64,000 bases of DNA from Adineta steineri. Taxonomy: Eukaryota > Rotifera > Eurotatoria > Adinetida > Adinetidae. The stretch spans positions 1 to 64,000 of the forward strand of contig CAJNOI010000086.1 of the NCBI GenBank assembly GCA_905250115.1, in the 5' to 3' direction. A program made the position numbers and the translations under genes. Positions 44,956 to 56,300 of this stretch are shown here, one piece after another. Every line of letters starts with the position of its first letter. Positions within the stretch are counted from its first letter, which is position 1. The notes beneath the pieces were generated by a model. The model had not been told where the DNA came from, did not search any database, and saw only the letters and a list, made by a program, of their open reading frames with translations.

Positions 44956-45133
44956 GCATAAAAGATAAATTCGTTTTTCGATGGAGTTTGTTGTGGATAG
45001 TGCTGATCATTACATATCCGATCTAGACGAATAATGTTTTACGTAGATAAGCTATATGAAATTTATTAGAAAGAAAACAGAAAGTAACATAATATGTTAA
45101 GCATTGTGAATATAGCAACTAGCAGTGTTCACT

Positions 45134-46081
45134 TCATATGAAGGCAAAAGAAAATTTTCGAACAACATCAGCAATTAATTCTTGAACAGTATAAGTAAAG
45201 TGTGCATTATCAAGAAACACATTTTTATTAGGATTCTGACAATTTTCTATGATTGTAGTCGCATTCACACTATTCCAACAACTATTGGTTGTATCTGCAA
45301 AGTAACCAGTATTTTGTGTAATAACTTTCAAGATAAGTGAATAAACATCAAATATATTAATTGATGCTTGTGTATGAACTTGTTGAATTGTATGAAGATT
45401 ACTAGTTATAAAATAGTTGAATCCTGCTGTCATTTGATCTAAAATACTAGCATTTGCAATTGTTAAAGCATCAGGAATATATTGAGCTGGTACTTGATTG
45501 AATATTAGAACATATCTGGCATTGTTTTCACATAACTTTGTCACTAAGTTTGTTAGATTATTTGCAATATCAGGTATAGGTAGTGCTGGATTGAAGATTA
45601 CGTTGTTACCACCAGCCCAGATGATATGAAGAGTCTTTTGAGAACTAATGATGTTTGAGCTGTATTCATTGAAATATTTATCAATCTGTTGATTAACTCC
45701 AGGAACAAGAAGAGTACTAAACTTTGTGTAGCCTTGTACTTGATCATTATCGGTCGTTGCACTGCCATAGGCATAATTTTTTATTCCACGTACTTGCAGT
45801 TGATCAACCCAATTGCGATCGTTACAAAATCGTCCAGCATAATATAGAGGTGATAGTGGCCATGTATAATTAGATAATTTAAAAACATTACCTGTATCCG
45901 AGTTTGAATCACCAAATATTATTATATTTTCGAAACGACTTTGTTGAATACAATTGTCATAAGCAACAAGCGCTGGTAAAAAGAAACCGAAAATAAAACA
46001 AGAAATACAATATGAGATGATTGTATTATGAAACAAAACTTCTTACAAGCGCCTTTTATACTTACTTGCATTGCTTATCAT
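45134..46081 (-). CDS. GDSL-type esterase/lipase, secreted
   Basis: About 300 residues with all GDSL blocks: FGDSNSDTGN (nucleophile Ser in block I), YYAGRFCNDRNWVDQL, the block III WAGGNNVIF (Asn), and block V LDNAHFTYTVQ (Asp and His). It should hydrolyse ester bonds of lipids or glycans outside the cell. The N-terminus is ambiguous. The frame from 46036 encodes an excellent signal peptide (CISCFIFGFFLPALVA) but has no ATG after the in-frame stop. A spliced start at 46081 (MISNA, exon 46081-46066, acceptor before 45972) joins in phase but skips the signal. The coordinates cover both. GDSL genes occur as cargo of bdelloid terminon elements, but no matching reverse transcriptase is adjacent here. 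Confidence 0.8.
46051..46060 (-). promoter_or_regulatory. Candidate TATA box of the GDSL gene
   Basis: TATAAAAGGC on the minus strand, 15 bp upstream of the open frame that encodes the signal peptide. If used, transcription would start inside the current frame, which conflicts with a start at 46081. Confidence 0.35.
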
Positions 46082-46505
46082 CAAATGATTTATGAGCACT
46101 TGTGATCGATATTTTTAAATTTTATCATTTTGGAATGTGAAACGATTACTTAGCATGTGATATACACATGATAGATTTATGAGACTTTAGAAGATATTTA
46201 ATTCTTATTTTACTTTAACGAGCAATAAAATAAAGTTTTATTTTTGAGATATCGTAGAACAAAATTCGCGTTTTTTCTCATTGAATTTGCTAATGGACTG
46301 ATTTCAAATACAATTCGATGAGTTCTATCGATTCTACTATTTACTTTATGTCCTAGATACCTTCGTATTCTCCAAAAATGCAGAACAGTTCCAAAAAAAT
46401 TCGTAAAAATTTGCTAAATATTTTCATAACCGTCTAGGATTTACCTATGGAGTGATTTCAAGTAGAACTCGGTGAGCTCTATCAATTATACTATGTGCTC
46501 TCTCC

Positions 46506-46566
46506 AGATGTGGGTGAGGTTGTGGATGCCATTATTGTATTTATACAACACCCACACGCTCAAGAT
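46506..46566. repeat. TGTGGG-type hairpin mini-element
   Basis: AGATGTGGGTGAGGTTGTGG faces CAACACCCACACGCTCAAGAT. A half copy (GAGGGTGTGGGTGCACCC) follows at 46614-46635. Confidence 0.6.
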
Positions 46567-46748
46567 AATCAGAAAGTATTAGAATTTTGTTCAAGTTTAT
46601 TAAACAACCTTATGAGGGTGTGGGTGCACCCATTGAATAAATTAAATGTAGTTTGAGAGTTTCTACACTCTTGATACAATTGAGATTGTCATATTTTTAT
46701 TTCCTTTATGAACATGAGAAATCAATACACGTGTGTAACAAAAAAAAG

Positions 46749-49700
46749 TTATAAAGCGAAAGTAATCAAATAGGTAGGATATGCCACTCGATTTTCATAG
46801 ACAATATAAACTGTGCTGCCTCCTGTCGTGCCTGATACACTATCATATCGTTGACCAGAAGTAGACTCATTTTTCTTTGGAGGTCGACGTATCGAAGAAT
46901 CACTATTACAATTGTGTGAGTGACCTGTCAAAACTTGAGCTAAAAATACTTGAGATTTTCCATTAGGTAAACTATAACGATAATTGCCACAAGAATATAA
47001 AGCATCTTGAGCGAAATATGTACCCACACCCCACATACCAGCTGTACAATATGTCATATCAAAACCATATTCACCATTATAAATTTCACTAGGTAATGTA
47101 TGTCTTGTTCCATGGAATAATTCCATTTCAATCTGTATATTTGGCATATGACGTAATTTCTTTTTCAATTCTCGACGACGAAATGCAAAATGACTCCACA
47201 TACGTAGATTTTGTACTCGTTGAATTTTATCGATTTTAATAGTACTCATAGTTTCTTTCATACGTTTTTCAATTCGAATAAAAGTAGGATCAGTTCGAGA
47301 AATTTCAACCAATTTACATTCTTCTTCTTGTTCGTCCCATTCTTTGGGCACCTCCAATTCATCATCATTTTCTACTTGTTTTTTCAACATATCTTGAGCG
47401 TATAAAGCAACACTTAATTTCACTTCTGATACATTTGCTTTGAAACCTTTCAATATCATTGTTAACTGTTCTGAATGTTGTTGTTGAAACTCAATTTGAA
47501 CTGATTGTTGTGTAGCAATTTTGTTTATTTCTTTTTTATGATTATCCAGATCTTTGTTTAAATTAATAGAAAACGATTCAGAAATAGTAGCAGATTGAAT
47601 GGCTGCTTGAATCGCTGATTGTGCTTGCGCTACTGATGTCTCCGTAATGCCAATAATATTCCAATATTCTTGTGTTACTTCTAGTTCTATACTATAGGAA
47701 TCCAATGATTTTGGATGATAATTAACACGACTTGATGAACTTTGTTGTTGCACATCGACTGGATAGCGAATAATATATCTTTTAAAGCCAGTATCTACTC
47801 TCATTTGATATCCGCATACCAGTCGACTATTCGAAATATTTGGATTAGATATCAATAGTTGTTTTAATACAGGAAGAAAATGGATACTATAATTAACAAT
47901 GGTACCACTTGTTAAATTGTCGGGACTGAGTATTACTTGTGATTCAGTGAATGTTTTAATGTATTGTTGAAATGCTAACTCAATTTTACGTGCATCATTA
48001 TCAGTATTAATTTTCTCATCCGTATCAGACTGCCAACACCATTTGGCTGTCAATGGTGGTAATTCATAATTCGTGATATCATCATCATCATCTTCAGCTG
48101 TATTGCTATGATCAATTGAAAGTTCACGTGCAAATGAACTACAAGCTGCATCATCTAAATCTAGTAGAATCACTTTTCTTATCTTCGATTGAGGATAATC
48201 AGCGAAGAATTGTTTTACTGTTCGAACGACAACATTTGTACAATCAGTCATTGGGAAACCATAAGTTTTTGAACTAATAGCTGGCATAGCAACACTTCGA
48301 CAACCTTCAATTTCAGCAAGTTTCAAGCTCGACATAACACAAGAGAATAATAATGGACGTTCCTGTTGATTTCCATCAATATATTGTGGGCCAATTGCAT
48401 GAATAATACATCGAAAAGGCAGATTACCAGCACTTGTCTTCACAGCTTTACCTGCAGCAATAGGTAAACCACCATTGTTAACAATTATTTGTCTACATTC
48501 TTGATCAAATGTTGAACCGGCAGCATTAGCAATAGCCTTATCAACACCACCTGCATGATACAATGGTCCATTTGCTGCATTTATAATAGCATCGACATTT
48601 TTTGCTTTAGTAATATCAGCTTTTTCTACAACGATTGATTGACCACGATCATTTACAACAGTAATCATAACTGAATTATTCGCCTGAAAACTGAGACGAG
48701 TTACATCTCGAATAATTGTATTCGTATCACGTTCTATACGATTTGCTAGTTGACAAGTATTGGCTCGCAGAAAGTCGGACTCGACAGATGATAATGACAA
48801 ACGATGTGTAATGCATTTTTGTTTAATATCATGTATAACAGCATTAATCTTTGCTTTGAATTCAGTAACAATATCATTAGGACCATTTAAAGTTAATCCT
48901 TGAGCATTTTTTGATTCGACAAAAGCTTTTTGAGATTTTGCTTCATCAAGTAATGAACTAATATTTTTATTGACAAAACGACGAATCTCAGGTTGAATAG
49001 GAATAAATTCCGATAGACGTTGTACTCGAACTTTCTTTTCTCCTAAGTTTAATAGTGCTTCTTTAATTTCATCTGCAAGTATTTTTGATTGCGCAGGGAT
49101 AATGATTGTATTCGTGTCGCGATCCAGCCGTATGTCAGTCGTATATTGTTGTCGAAATTCATCGATAGATGGTGATTTTTTTACTATTAATGCATTAAAA
49201 ATCGTTCGAAACTCATTTTTAGATGGTATCCAAACAACATATCCTTCTATAATAGTTTGACATTGCTCGACCACACCATCCACTGCTTCTTGATTGAAAC
49301 CAACTATGGTCACAGTAATTCTCGGAGTTATATCTCTTCTTTCGATCGCTGTATAGAATTTCATCCATCCAATTACTTCACAATCATCGGAAGTTGTCAT
49401 TGTTTTTAGACACGTACGAAGAGTTTGAGAAACACTTTTTGAAATATCCCAACTGGGACAATCAAAACGTTTTTCTTGTTCAACTAAACTTTCGAGAAAA
49501 TTTCCCACATGTACTTGAGCAGAATTAATGCGCGAATTAGATCCGATTAGTTTTAAACAGTCATGATCATCATTATCATCTTGTTCGTCGTTAGCAAATT
49601 TGCGCCTAAATGGTGACATGGTTGTTATTTTAATACGATGAATTTTTTCCAGTTTTTTAAGATCACATGAAGCTTTTGTTCGAAGGAAAATTCCCATTGT

Positions 49701-51374
49701 TTTTGATATAGGAAGTTGTACTTCAGTTTCAATATTATCATTCGACCAATTTTTTATCTTCGATACAGCATTAGTAACGTAAACTTTGAATCCTTTCACT
49801 GTTACACTGTATACACCTTTTATGTACTTCACGGTGATCTTTACAGTAGAATTCTCTCTGGATTGAACCAGATTATTTAGATACTTTTCAATAGAAAGCG
49901 GTAACTGATAATTTGGCAGCTTTCTTTGTTCAAATTTTTCTTTTAAAATGAATTCACTTTCATCTTGTGTTAATATCCATGATTGGATATGCAAAGTATA
50001 ACTTTTTAATTCTTTGATGGCTTTAGTTAATGAATCTTCTGAATCACCACATAATGTAACTTGTTCAAGGCGAGGTTTGCGGGTGACGGAAGTAGTTGTA
50101 ATATTTGATGGTGCGTCCGAAATATCATTTTTAGCATCCTCAAAATCTTCTTCTTCTTCCTCATTGTCTTTATTAATTCCACTAAAAGAAATTCCGACGT
50201 GATATTTTTGTACAAAGTTCGTTAATAAACGTCCTTTACATGTTAATTCTAAATATTTTCTTACAGCAGATGTAATCGTTGCATTTTGTTTGAAAAGTGT
50301 TGCTGTTAAATCAGATTTTATATTTGTGACGATGGAAAGATTTCCTATTAGTTGAAGTTTATTATTCTCGAGTTGAACATCTTTGATATCTGGATCTTTA
50401 CGAATTTTATCTAGAATTTTTTTACCAAAATTTTTAAGAAAATTCTGCTCGGCATCACTCAGTTCGATTACAGTTCCATGTATAGATGAGTGTAAAAATT
50501 CACAATTATTTTTATTCTTGCATTGATCGTCATTACGGCAGCGTCCTTTACGACCAGTTGGATGTTTAGATATACAGTCATAATTACGACATTGCACTCC
50601 ATTCTGACATGGATTCCAGCCCTTTGGATGATCGAGTCGACAATCAGCGTTAAAACATCGAATGTCTTGAGGACACAGTTTCACAGTACCTACTACTCGT
50701 TGCGTGGTTCTTTGTGCTGAACAAGGTCTTGGTCTAGCTGGACTTGGTATACGAAGTGTTGATTGAGATTCTGAAATCAGTGGTTTGCATGGGGTGGGTG
50801 TGGGTGCGGATGAATAAGAGGATAGGTTTGTAGAACTAACATTTATATTCTCAAAATAGTTATTAGCAGATGACAATTGACGTGGTCCTAATATTGGTTG
50901 ACATGTTTGGTCTAGTTTCTTATTATCTTTTATAAAATTAGGTCTTCCACTCGCATTGATTGACATAAGAGATACAGGCACACCAGATAGATTATTATCA
51001 TTTGGTCTTCTTGCAGTGTCTCGATTAGATTGAGGTTGAGGTGCTATATTATTTAATGATTGGATAGACGACGCTTTTAATTGGTGAGATAAACTACGTT
51101 TATCCATTCTGTCACTTTTTGGTGGAACTGTGACACATTTAATAGTTGCACCAAAAATCCATGAACCTGAAATTTTCAATACAAAACTGTTGGCTTCTTC
51201 TTTACTGACAAAGTCATTAATCCACGCATAATCAGATTTGTTATTGCTAGTCTTGGGAAAACGTATACGCGTAGTTGGTAGACCTGTCACTTGAGCTAAT
51301 TGAGTAACCGTAGTGTCTGCAGGAATGGGCATAATCTTAACACTCCAGTAATTAAATGATTCATTCGATGCCAT
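46749..51374 (-). CDS. Macro-domain PARP (PARP14-like mono-ADP-ribosyltransferase)
   Basis: A single exon of 1541 residues. In order: an RRM-like domain (residues 10-85), a Ser/Pro-rich linker, three CCCH/Nab2-like zinc fingers (235-300, CFNADCRLDH, CRNYDCISKH, CKNKNNCEFLH), several KH-like repeats, a macro domain (910-1085, DAIINAANG, GGVDKAI, GVAMPAIS-like segment), a WWE-like domain (1110-1200, KWCWQSD) and the C-terminal PARP domain (1350-1541). The catalytic triad reads His in LFHGTRHT, Tyr in GVGTYFAQ and Val in TVYIVYEN where poly-ADP-ribosylating enzymes have Glu. Transfer of single ADP-ribose units is therefore expected. Relatives with this layout act in antiviral and stress responses, bind RNA and read ADP-ribose. 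The coding sequence includes a short TGTGGG-like tract near 50796-50815, read as PTPTP. Confidence 0.88.
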   Translation of the reverse strand: MASNESFNYWSVKIMPIPADTTVTQLAQVTGLPTTRIRFPKTSNNKSDYAWINDFVSKEEANSFVLKISGSWIFGATIKCVTVPPKSDRMDKRSLSHQLKASSIQSLNNIAPQPQSNRDTARRPNDNNLSGVPVSLMSINASGRPNFIKDNKKLDQTCQPILGPRQLSSANNYFENINVSSTNLSSYSSAPTPTPCKPLISESQSTLRIPSPARPRPCSAQRTTQRVVGTVKLCPQDIRCFNADCRLDHPKGWNPCQNGVQCRNYDCISKHPTGRKGRCRNDDQCKNKNNCEFLHSSIHGTVIELSDAEQNFLKNFGKKILDKIRKDPDIKDVQLENNKLQLIGNLSIVTNIKSDLTATLFKQNATITSAVRKYLELTCKGRLLTNFVQKYHVGISFSGINKDNEEEEEDFEDAKNDISDAPSNITTTSVTRKPRLEQVTLCGDSEDSLTKAIKELKSYTLHIQSWILTQDESEFILKEKFEQRKLPNYQLPLSIEKYLNNLVQSRENSTVKITVKYIKGVYSVTVKGFKVYVTNAVSKIKNWSNDNIETEVQLPISKTMGIFLRTKASCDLKKLEKIHRIKITTMSPFRRKFANDEQDDNDDHDCLKLIGSNSRINSAQVHVGNFLESLVEQEKRFDCPSWDISKSVSQTLRTCLKTMTTSDDCEVIGWMKFYTAIERRDITPRITVTIVGFNQEAVDGVVEQCQTIIEGYVVWIPSKNEFRTIFNALIVKKSPSIDEFRQQYTTDIRLDRDTNTIIIPAQSKILADEIKEALLNLGEKKVRVQRLSEFIPIQPEIRRFVNKNISSLLDEAKSQKAFVESKNAQGLTLNGPNDIVTEFKAKINAVIHDIKQKCITHRLSLSSVESDFLRANTCQLANRIERDTNTIIRDVTRLSFQANNSVMITVVNDRGQSIVVEKADITKAKNVDAIINAANGPLYHAGGVDKAIANAAGSTFDQECRQIIVNNGGLPIAAGKAVKTSAGNLPFRCIIHAIGPQYIDGNQQERPLLFSCVMSSLKLAEIEGCRSVAMPAISSKTYGFPMTDCTNVVVRTVKQFFADYPQSKIRKVILLDLDDAACSSFARELSIDHSNTAEDDDDDITNYELPPLTAKWCWQSDTDEKINTDNDARKIELAFQQYIKTFTESQVILSPDNLTSGTIVNYSIHFLPVLKQLLISNPNISNSRLVCGYQMRVDTGFKRYIIRYPVDVQQQSSSSRVNYHPKSLDSYSIELEVTQEYWNIIGITETSVAQAQSAIQAAIQSATISESFSINLNKDLDNHKKEINKIATQQSVQIEFQQQHSEQLTMILKGFKANVSEVKLSVALYAQDMLKKQVENDDELEVPKEWDEQEEECKLVEISRTDPTFIRIEKRMKETMSTIKIDKIQRVQNLRMWSHFAFRRRELKKKLRHMPNIQIEMELFHGTRHTLPSEIYNGEYGFDMTYCTAGMWGVGTYFAQDALYSCGNYRYSLPNGKSQVFLAQVLTGHSHNCNSDSSIRRPPKKNESTSGQRYDSVSGTTGGSTVYIVYENRVAYPTYLITFAL

Positions 51375-53143
51375 TATGGTTTCTTTCCAAAATCAATGAA
51401 ATCGTAATAAATGTAGCTAATATTAAATTTGTCTATGTAGACACAATATTCTTATAGAATATTAAGAAAAAAATTAAAATAAATTCTGGTATTTACACGA
51501 TCGACTGAATAATGTTGCAACTCTTCAATATATTTTAAATTTGATCCAAAGAAAAGAAAAGTAGTGATTCTCGCTGTTTAGTGAATATAACGCTCCTTCT
51601 GACTGTTAATTTATATGTAACGAGAAAGAAAGAAAAAAAATCCAGAACAGCTCTATCTTGTTGTGTCATAAAAATTTTCGAACGTAATGTATTCACTTAT
51701 GTTTTTCCTTTCTTTATCAAGAGTATTAATGCTTTCTTCATTTCTCTTCATAAAGAATTACTCATATTCAGTCACTATTGCTTAAGAGATTGGGTGTGAG
51801 TGTGGACGTGGACGAAGTAGATGTCACAGTTGACATGAGAATTTAGCTGAGATTAAAATACACAAAAAAATGGGTGTAGGTGCTAGGTGGATACAGTATG
51901 TACACCGACACCCACACCTTCTGTTACCGTTCCACTCAACAGAGACTTTAACTATCGAAGTATTCGATTATCTAACTTTTCGACTTTTCGATTGATAAAG
52001 TTTGCAAAGTTTTACGCGTGATTATTTATTATCATTATGAAATTATTCCTTTCGCCGTTACGTTACGAGATATAGTCAAGAAATTATTGTATTCACACTC
52101 TTTCTTGCGCTAATTTTTAAACTCTGCAAGGTACTTAATGTGGTGAAGATGAGACTGTTTGACCCACCCTTACTATCACAACTAGTTGAAAACTCTACTA
52201 AATCAATAAGTACTCAAATTCATCTTCGACCTTTACATCTATTCATCGAAAAACAAAAAATAACATCACAGTTACTACTTCCTAGTGAGTTACGAAATAA
52301 TTTCTTTCTCTTCATACGGCAGTCACAATATTTTTTTTCTAAAAAAGAAAATATAATAATGAGAGAAAAAAATATTCCTTCCGATACTGAGAATGCAAGA
52401 ACGACGATAGACGAGTTTTCTTTGCGTAAAAGACCAAAGTATAACAAAAAAAAAATTTTTTCAGGAAGGAGAGCATAGGACTGAGCAAGAAAAATACGTC
52501 TACTAATGAGAATACAGAAATTATGATAGACAAGTTTCTTTCCCGGAAAAGAGTCTGAAGAAAGAAATAAATAAGTTTTTTTTTGTGGAAGGAGAATGCA
52601 GAAATGAGTAAAAATGAATTCTTTCAACAAGAAGAATATAATTATGATGATGGGCAATTTTTTTCTGGGAAAAAGGTGTAACAACATACAAAAAACAATT
52701 TTTCAGGAGGTAGAATGTAGAAATGAGAGTAAGTTATGTTCGCAGAAAATATCTGTATGTTTTGCTCACTTCCTGTAACCACAAACACAAGGAACCCTTG
52801 CAGGATCTTTGTCAAATTCTCAAGGATATAGAAGAGAGATACCAATGAGGTATGATATGAAATATGACTCATTTTTTTAATTGATTTGACTCTTCGCATC
52901 ATACACATTTTGACATTGTTATTAAAAGGTTTTTCGGTTATAAATTCCTTTCGATGGAAATGGCATATACTTATGCTGCACCTGAATCCAAACATAGCGA
53001 ACCAAAATGCTTCGGTTTATTCCATGATTACCAATAGTTTGTTTACTTTTGAATAAACTGATTTCAAAATCAATTTTATTAGATTTTTTGTATTAAAAAA
53101 AGCCGTCTTTTCATTAATGTAATGATAACTGTAGTATTTTTAT
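51375..53143. other. Intergenic
   Basis: No gene recognised. Region 52300-52730 repeats a degenerate unit containing GGAAGGAGAATGCAGAAATGAG at roughly 75-bp spacing, which may be a minisatellite. A TGTGGG-type pair lies at 51790-51920. Confidence 0.4.
51790..51920. repeat. TGTGGG-type hairpin mini-element (long loop)
   Basis: TGGGTGTGAGTGTGGACGTGG and TGGGTGTAGGTGCTAGG face CCGACACCCACACCTT. Confidence 0.5.
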
Positions 53144-53359
53144 ATAGATCACCCAATATATATATAAATTGCTTTATTTGAGTGGTTTGACCATATTGGT
53201 CCTGACCACTATGAAAGAAAGTTAAGTACTATTTTGAGAAATTACATTCAAGAAAATTACAATAAAGATAATAATGATAAGGATAAATTAAATATTAATT
53301 TTTACAAGGCTTGAATGTTACTTAATTTTATTTGTTTTTTTTTTTTTTTTTTCCTCTTG

Positions 53360-56300
53360 TTATGGTTCTTCTGGAGTATGATGTGTGTAACAGAAATTGA
53401 TGAGTTTGTCGAAGTATGTTGTGGATTTGTTGTAGAAGTTTAACATGCGCGTACTCGGTCGACCTATTGGCATCGCTTGTATAATTGCTTTTTCGCGATA
53501 GTGATGACGTGTTGTATTTATTATATTTTTATGCATTAAATAACATTGAATTAATTCTTGTTCATATCGTTCAATGTTACTTAGTCGTTTTGTTAAAGTT
53601 TTTCTATATTTTTCTTCTAATGTTGGAAGTTGAAAGACTCCGTGCAGATCGTTTGTTGAGCATTGAAATAGATGATAAATAATTCGAAGACATCTTCGAT
53701 AAAAACCATTGATTTTATCTCGTTGAGTTTTTGATAAAAGACAATAAATTGAAGACATTGCATGTAGATGAGGCCAAACATATGTATTAAAAAAACGTTG
53801 TTTAAGTTTGAAGAAAGATGGAAATCGATTATGTATATATTTTAATATTGTATATGTTTGTCGGCATTTTTGTAAATGATCAACTACTACACAGTTAAAA
53901 GACAACTTTGAATCTAATCTATATCCCAAGTATTTAAAATTTTTCTTTTGTTCTAATTGATTTCCATTGTAGTAGATTTTAAGTTTAGGAGATTTTACTA
54001 CACGATCAAATACAACGTATTCAGTCTTTTTACTGTTGACAGGCTGGTGCCATTCAACTGCATAATCGTGTAATTTAATTAAATCTTTATTGATTCTTTT
54101 TTGAATTTCAGTTAATTGCTCTTTGTATTCTTCATATAGACTAGGTATATAAACACTCCCTAGATCGTCAACATAAAGGTGATTGTTTTCGGGGTTTTGA
54201 AAAACTTGCTGCAAATCATGATGTGCTACAATGTATGCGATAGCTCCAAATACACTTCCTTGAGGTGCACCTCTTTTTACTGATATTTCTTCTGATATTT
54301 GTCCATTTAGATCTATAAACATTGATCGATCAGTAAAATAATTTTTTATCCAAATAAGATATGAGAATGGACAATTTAATCGTTTTAATTTCAAGAGCAG
54401 CCCCTCCTGCCATAATAGATCAAAAGCTTGCAAGAAGTCGACGAATATTATTGGGGTGAAAGTGTTACTCAGTAGTGACGCGTATGTTTGTTCAAGCATA
54501 TGATTAAGTCGAGAAGTAGTACATTGATTGGATCGAGCACCTGATTGTTGCCATGGCAGTATACCATATTTAAATAACCATTTTTTGAATCGAATAAGAA
54601 AAAGTCGCTCGTATACTTTTCCAAGTACTGGTAACAAAGAAATTGGTCTAAGTTGTTGTGTTGTTGGTGCAGCACTTTCTACTTTATTGAAGCAGATTGT
54701 TCTTGATTGCTTCCATTGTTTTTGCCAGAATAAGTCAGCAAATAAAGCATTATAATGTTCTGTGAGGATTTGTGCATAACCTTCAGGTATATTCTTGATC
54801 ATTTTATTCGAAATATTGTCGAAGCTAGATGAGTTCTTTGGTTTAAGTGATTTCAGTACTTCCCATACTTCTTTTGTTGTAAATGTAAGATCAGATTGTT
54901 GACTAATTAGTTGAATATCTTCTGGTTGTGCTTGCTCAAGTAATTCCCATAGATCAAGTGCTTCTTTATCAGTTTTTACTGTTAAATCTGTTGAGGGTGC
55001 TTGAAATCTCGCTTTGAAATGTTGTGTTAAGCACGATAATATTTGATCAGGTGTTCTGTGAATTTTATTATTTTCTGTTATTGCAGAAAATTCTACAGAT
55101 CTTTTCTTATTAAGGATTTTAATTGTTTTCCAAAAGGTTGTTGGCTGTGGAGAAGCCACATTGTCGATAAACTTGTTCCACCTGTTTACTTTGTGTTGGT
55201 TAAATTCATGTAGTACTAATTTGTGCCAAGCACGTAGACTTTGTCTATCTTCCTCAGATCTGGTATGCCTATAACGATTTTGAAGATAATGCTTGTGTTT
55301 CAGCATGACTCGTAGTGCTTTTGTTATTGAAGGACGAATTTTTTCTATTATATGCCAATGTGTTGACCGAAGTTTTAATGCATGAAGGAGTTGTTCAAAG
55401 AATTTAAACCATTCACTTGGATTCATGTTTAAATCTTGTTTCATTTGATTGATCTCTGGATTGAGTATAGTAAGAATTGATGTGTATATATCCCAATTTA
55501 TTTTTGGAATATTTCGTTGTTGTTTGTTTATTTTAATGTTAGTAAATTCTGTTAATATCGGTAGATGATCACTTCCAAAGTAAGGTAATGCTTGACAATG
55601 AACTGAACTTTGTTGCTCGGTAGATATAATAAGATCTATCGTTGTTTCCGATCTTAATGATGTTATCATACCTTGATTATGTATATGTATTTTTTTATTT
55701 GCATCAAGCCATGGTTTCAATTTTTGCCCTTTTATGTTCATTTCTGGACAACCCCAATCATAGTTCTTGGCATTAAAATCGCCAGCAATGATAATGTGTT
55801 GAGAATTCTGCATGACGAATGACATTATTTCTAATGGTAATGGTTCTGCTGGTGGTAGAGCCCATCGGGTCCGACCCGGACCCGGACCCAGACCCGGACC
55901 CGCCCGGGTCCGGGTCGGGTCCGGTTCTTAAAAATTTGTTTTTACCGGGTCCGGGTCCGGGTCCGGGTCTCGAAGCTTTTTATGACCGGGTCCGGATAAA
56001 AAGAAATATATTATCGACATGATATTTTTATACTGCTCGGTGAACATGAGAATGCCATTTTGGATTTGAAAACTGGTTAATAGGTTTTTAGAAAACTAAA
56101 TCAAAGACCTTTTTTTTTTGCTACTTAGTTTTGGTTTTTGGATAGTTAAGACTAAAAAATTTTTTAAAGGTACAGCTCGAGTTCAGACTAGTGCTCGTCG
56201 AAATCGGGTCCAACCCGGACCCGGACCGGGCATCGGGTCCGGGTCCGGGTCTACCGTAATTTTTTTGAACGGGTCCGGGTCGGGTCCGGGTCCAAAAAAT

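Larger units (their letters stand above)
43008..45133. other. Intergenic, A+T rich
   Basis: No supported gene. A coding-like but unrecognised minus-strand stretch lies at 44474-44665 (VNCQQRQYRPCTHSKIL). Two weak TGTGGG-type hairpins lie at 43844-43890 and 44905-44955. Confidence 0.4.

Noticed and set aside
45134-46081. GDSL gene as cargo of a terminon (Athena-type) element
   Set aside because: No Penelope-like reverse transcriptase or long TGTGGG tract is adjacent. The only RT nearby is a separate non-LTR element with its own target duplication.
52220-52687. Minus-strand 155-codon frame
   Set aside because: Phe/Lys-rich translation of a purine-rich degenerate repeat, with no domain or splice signal.
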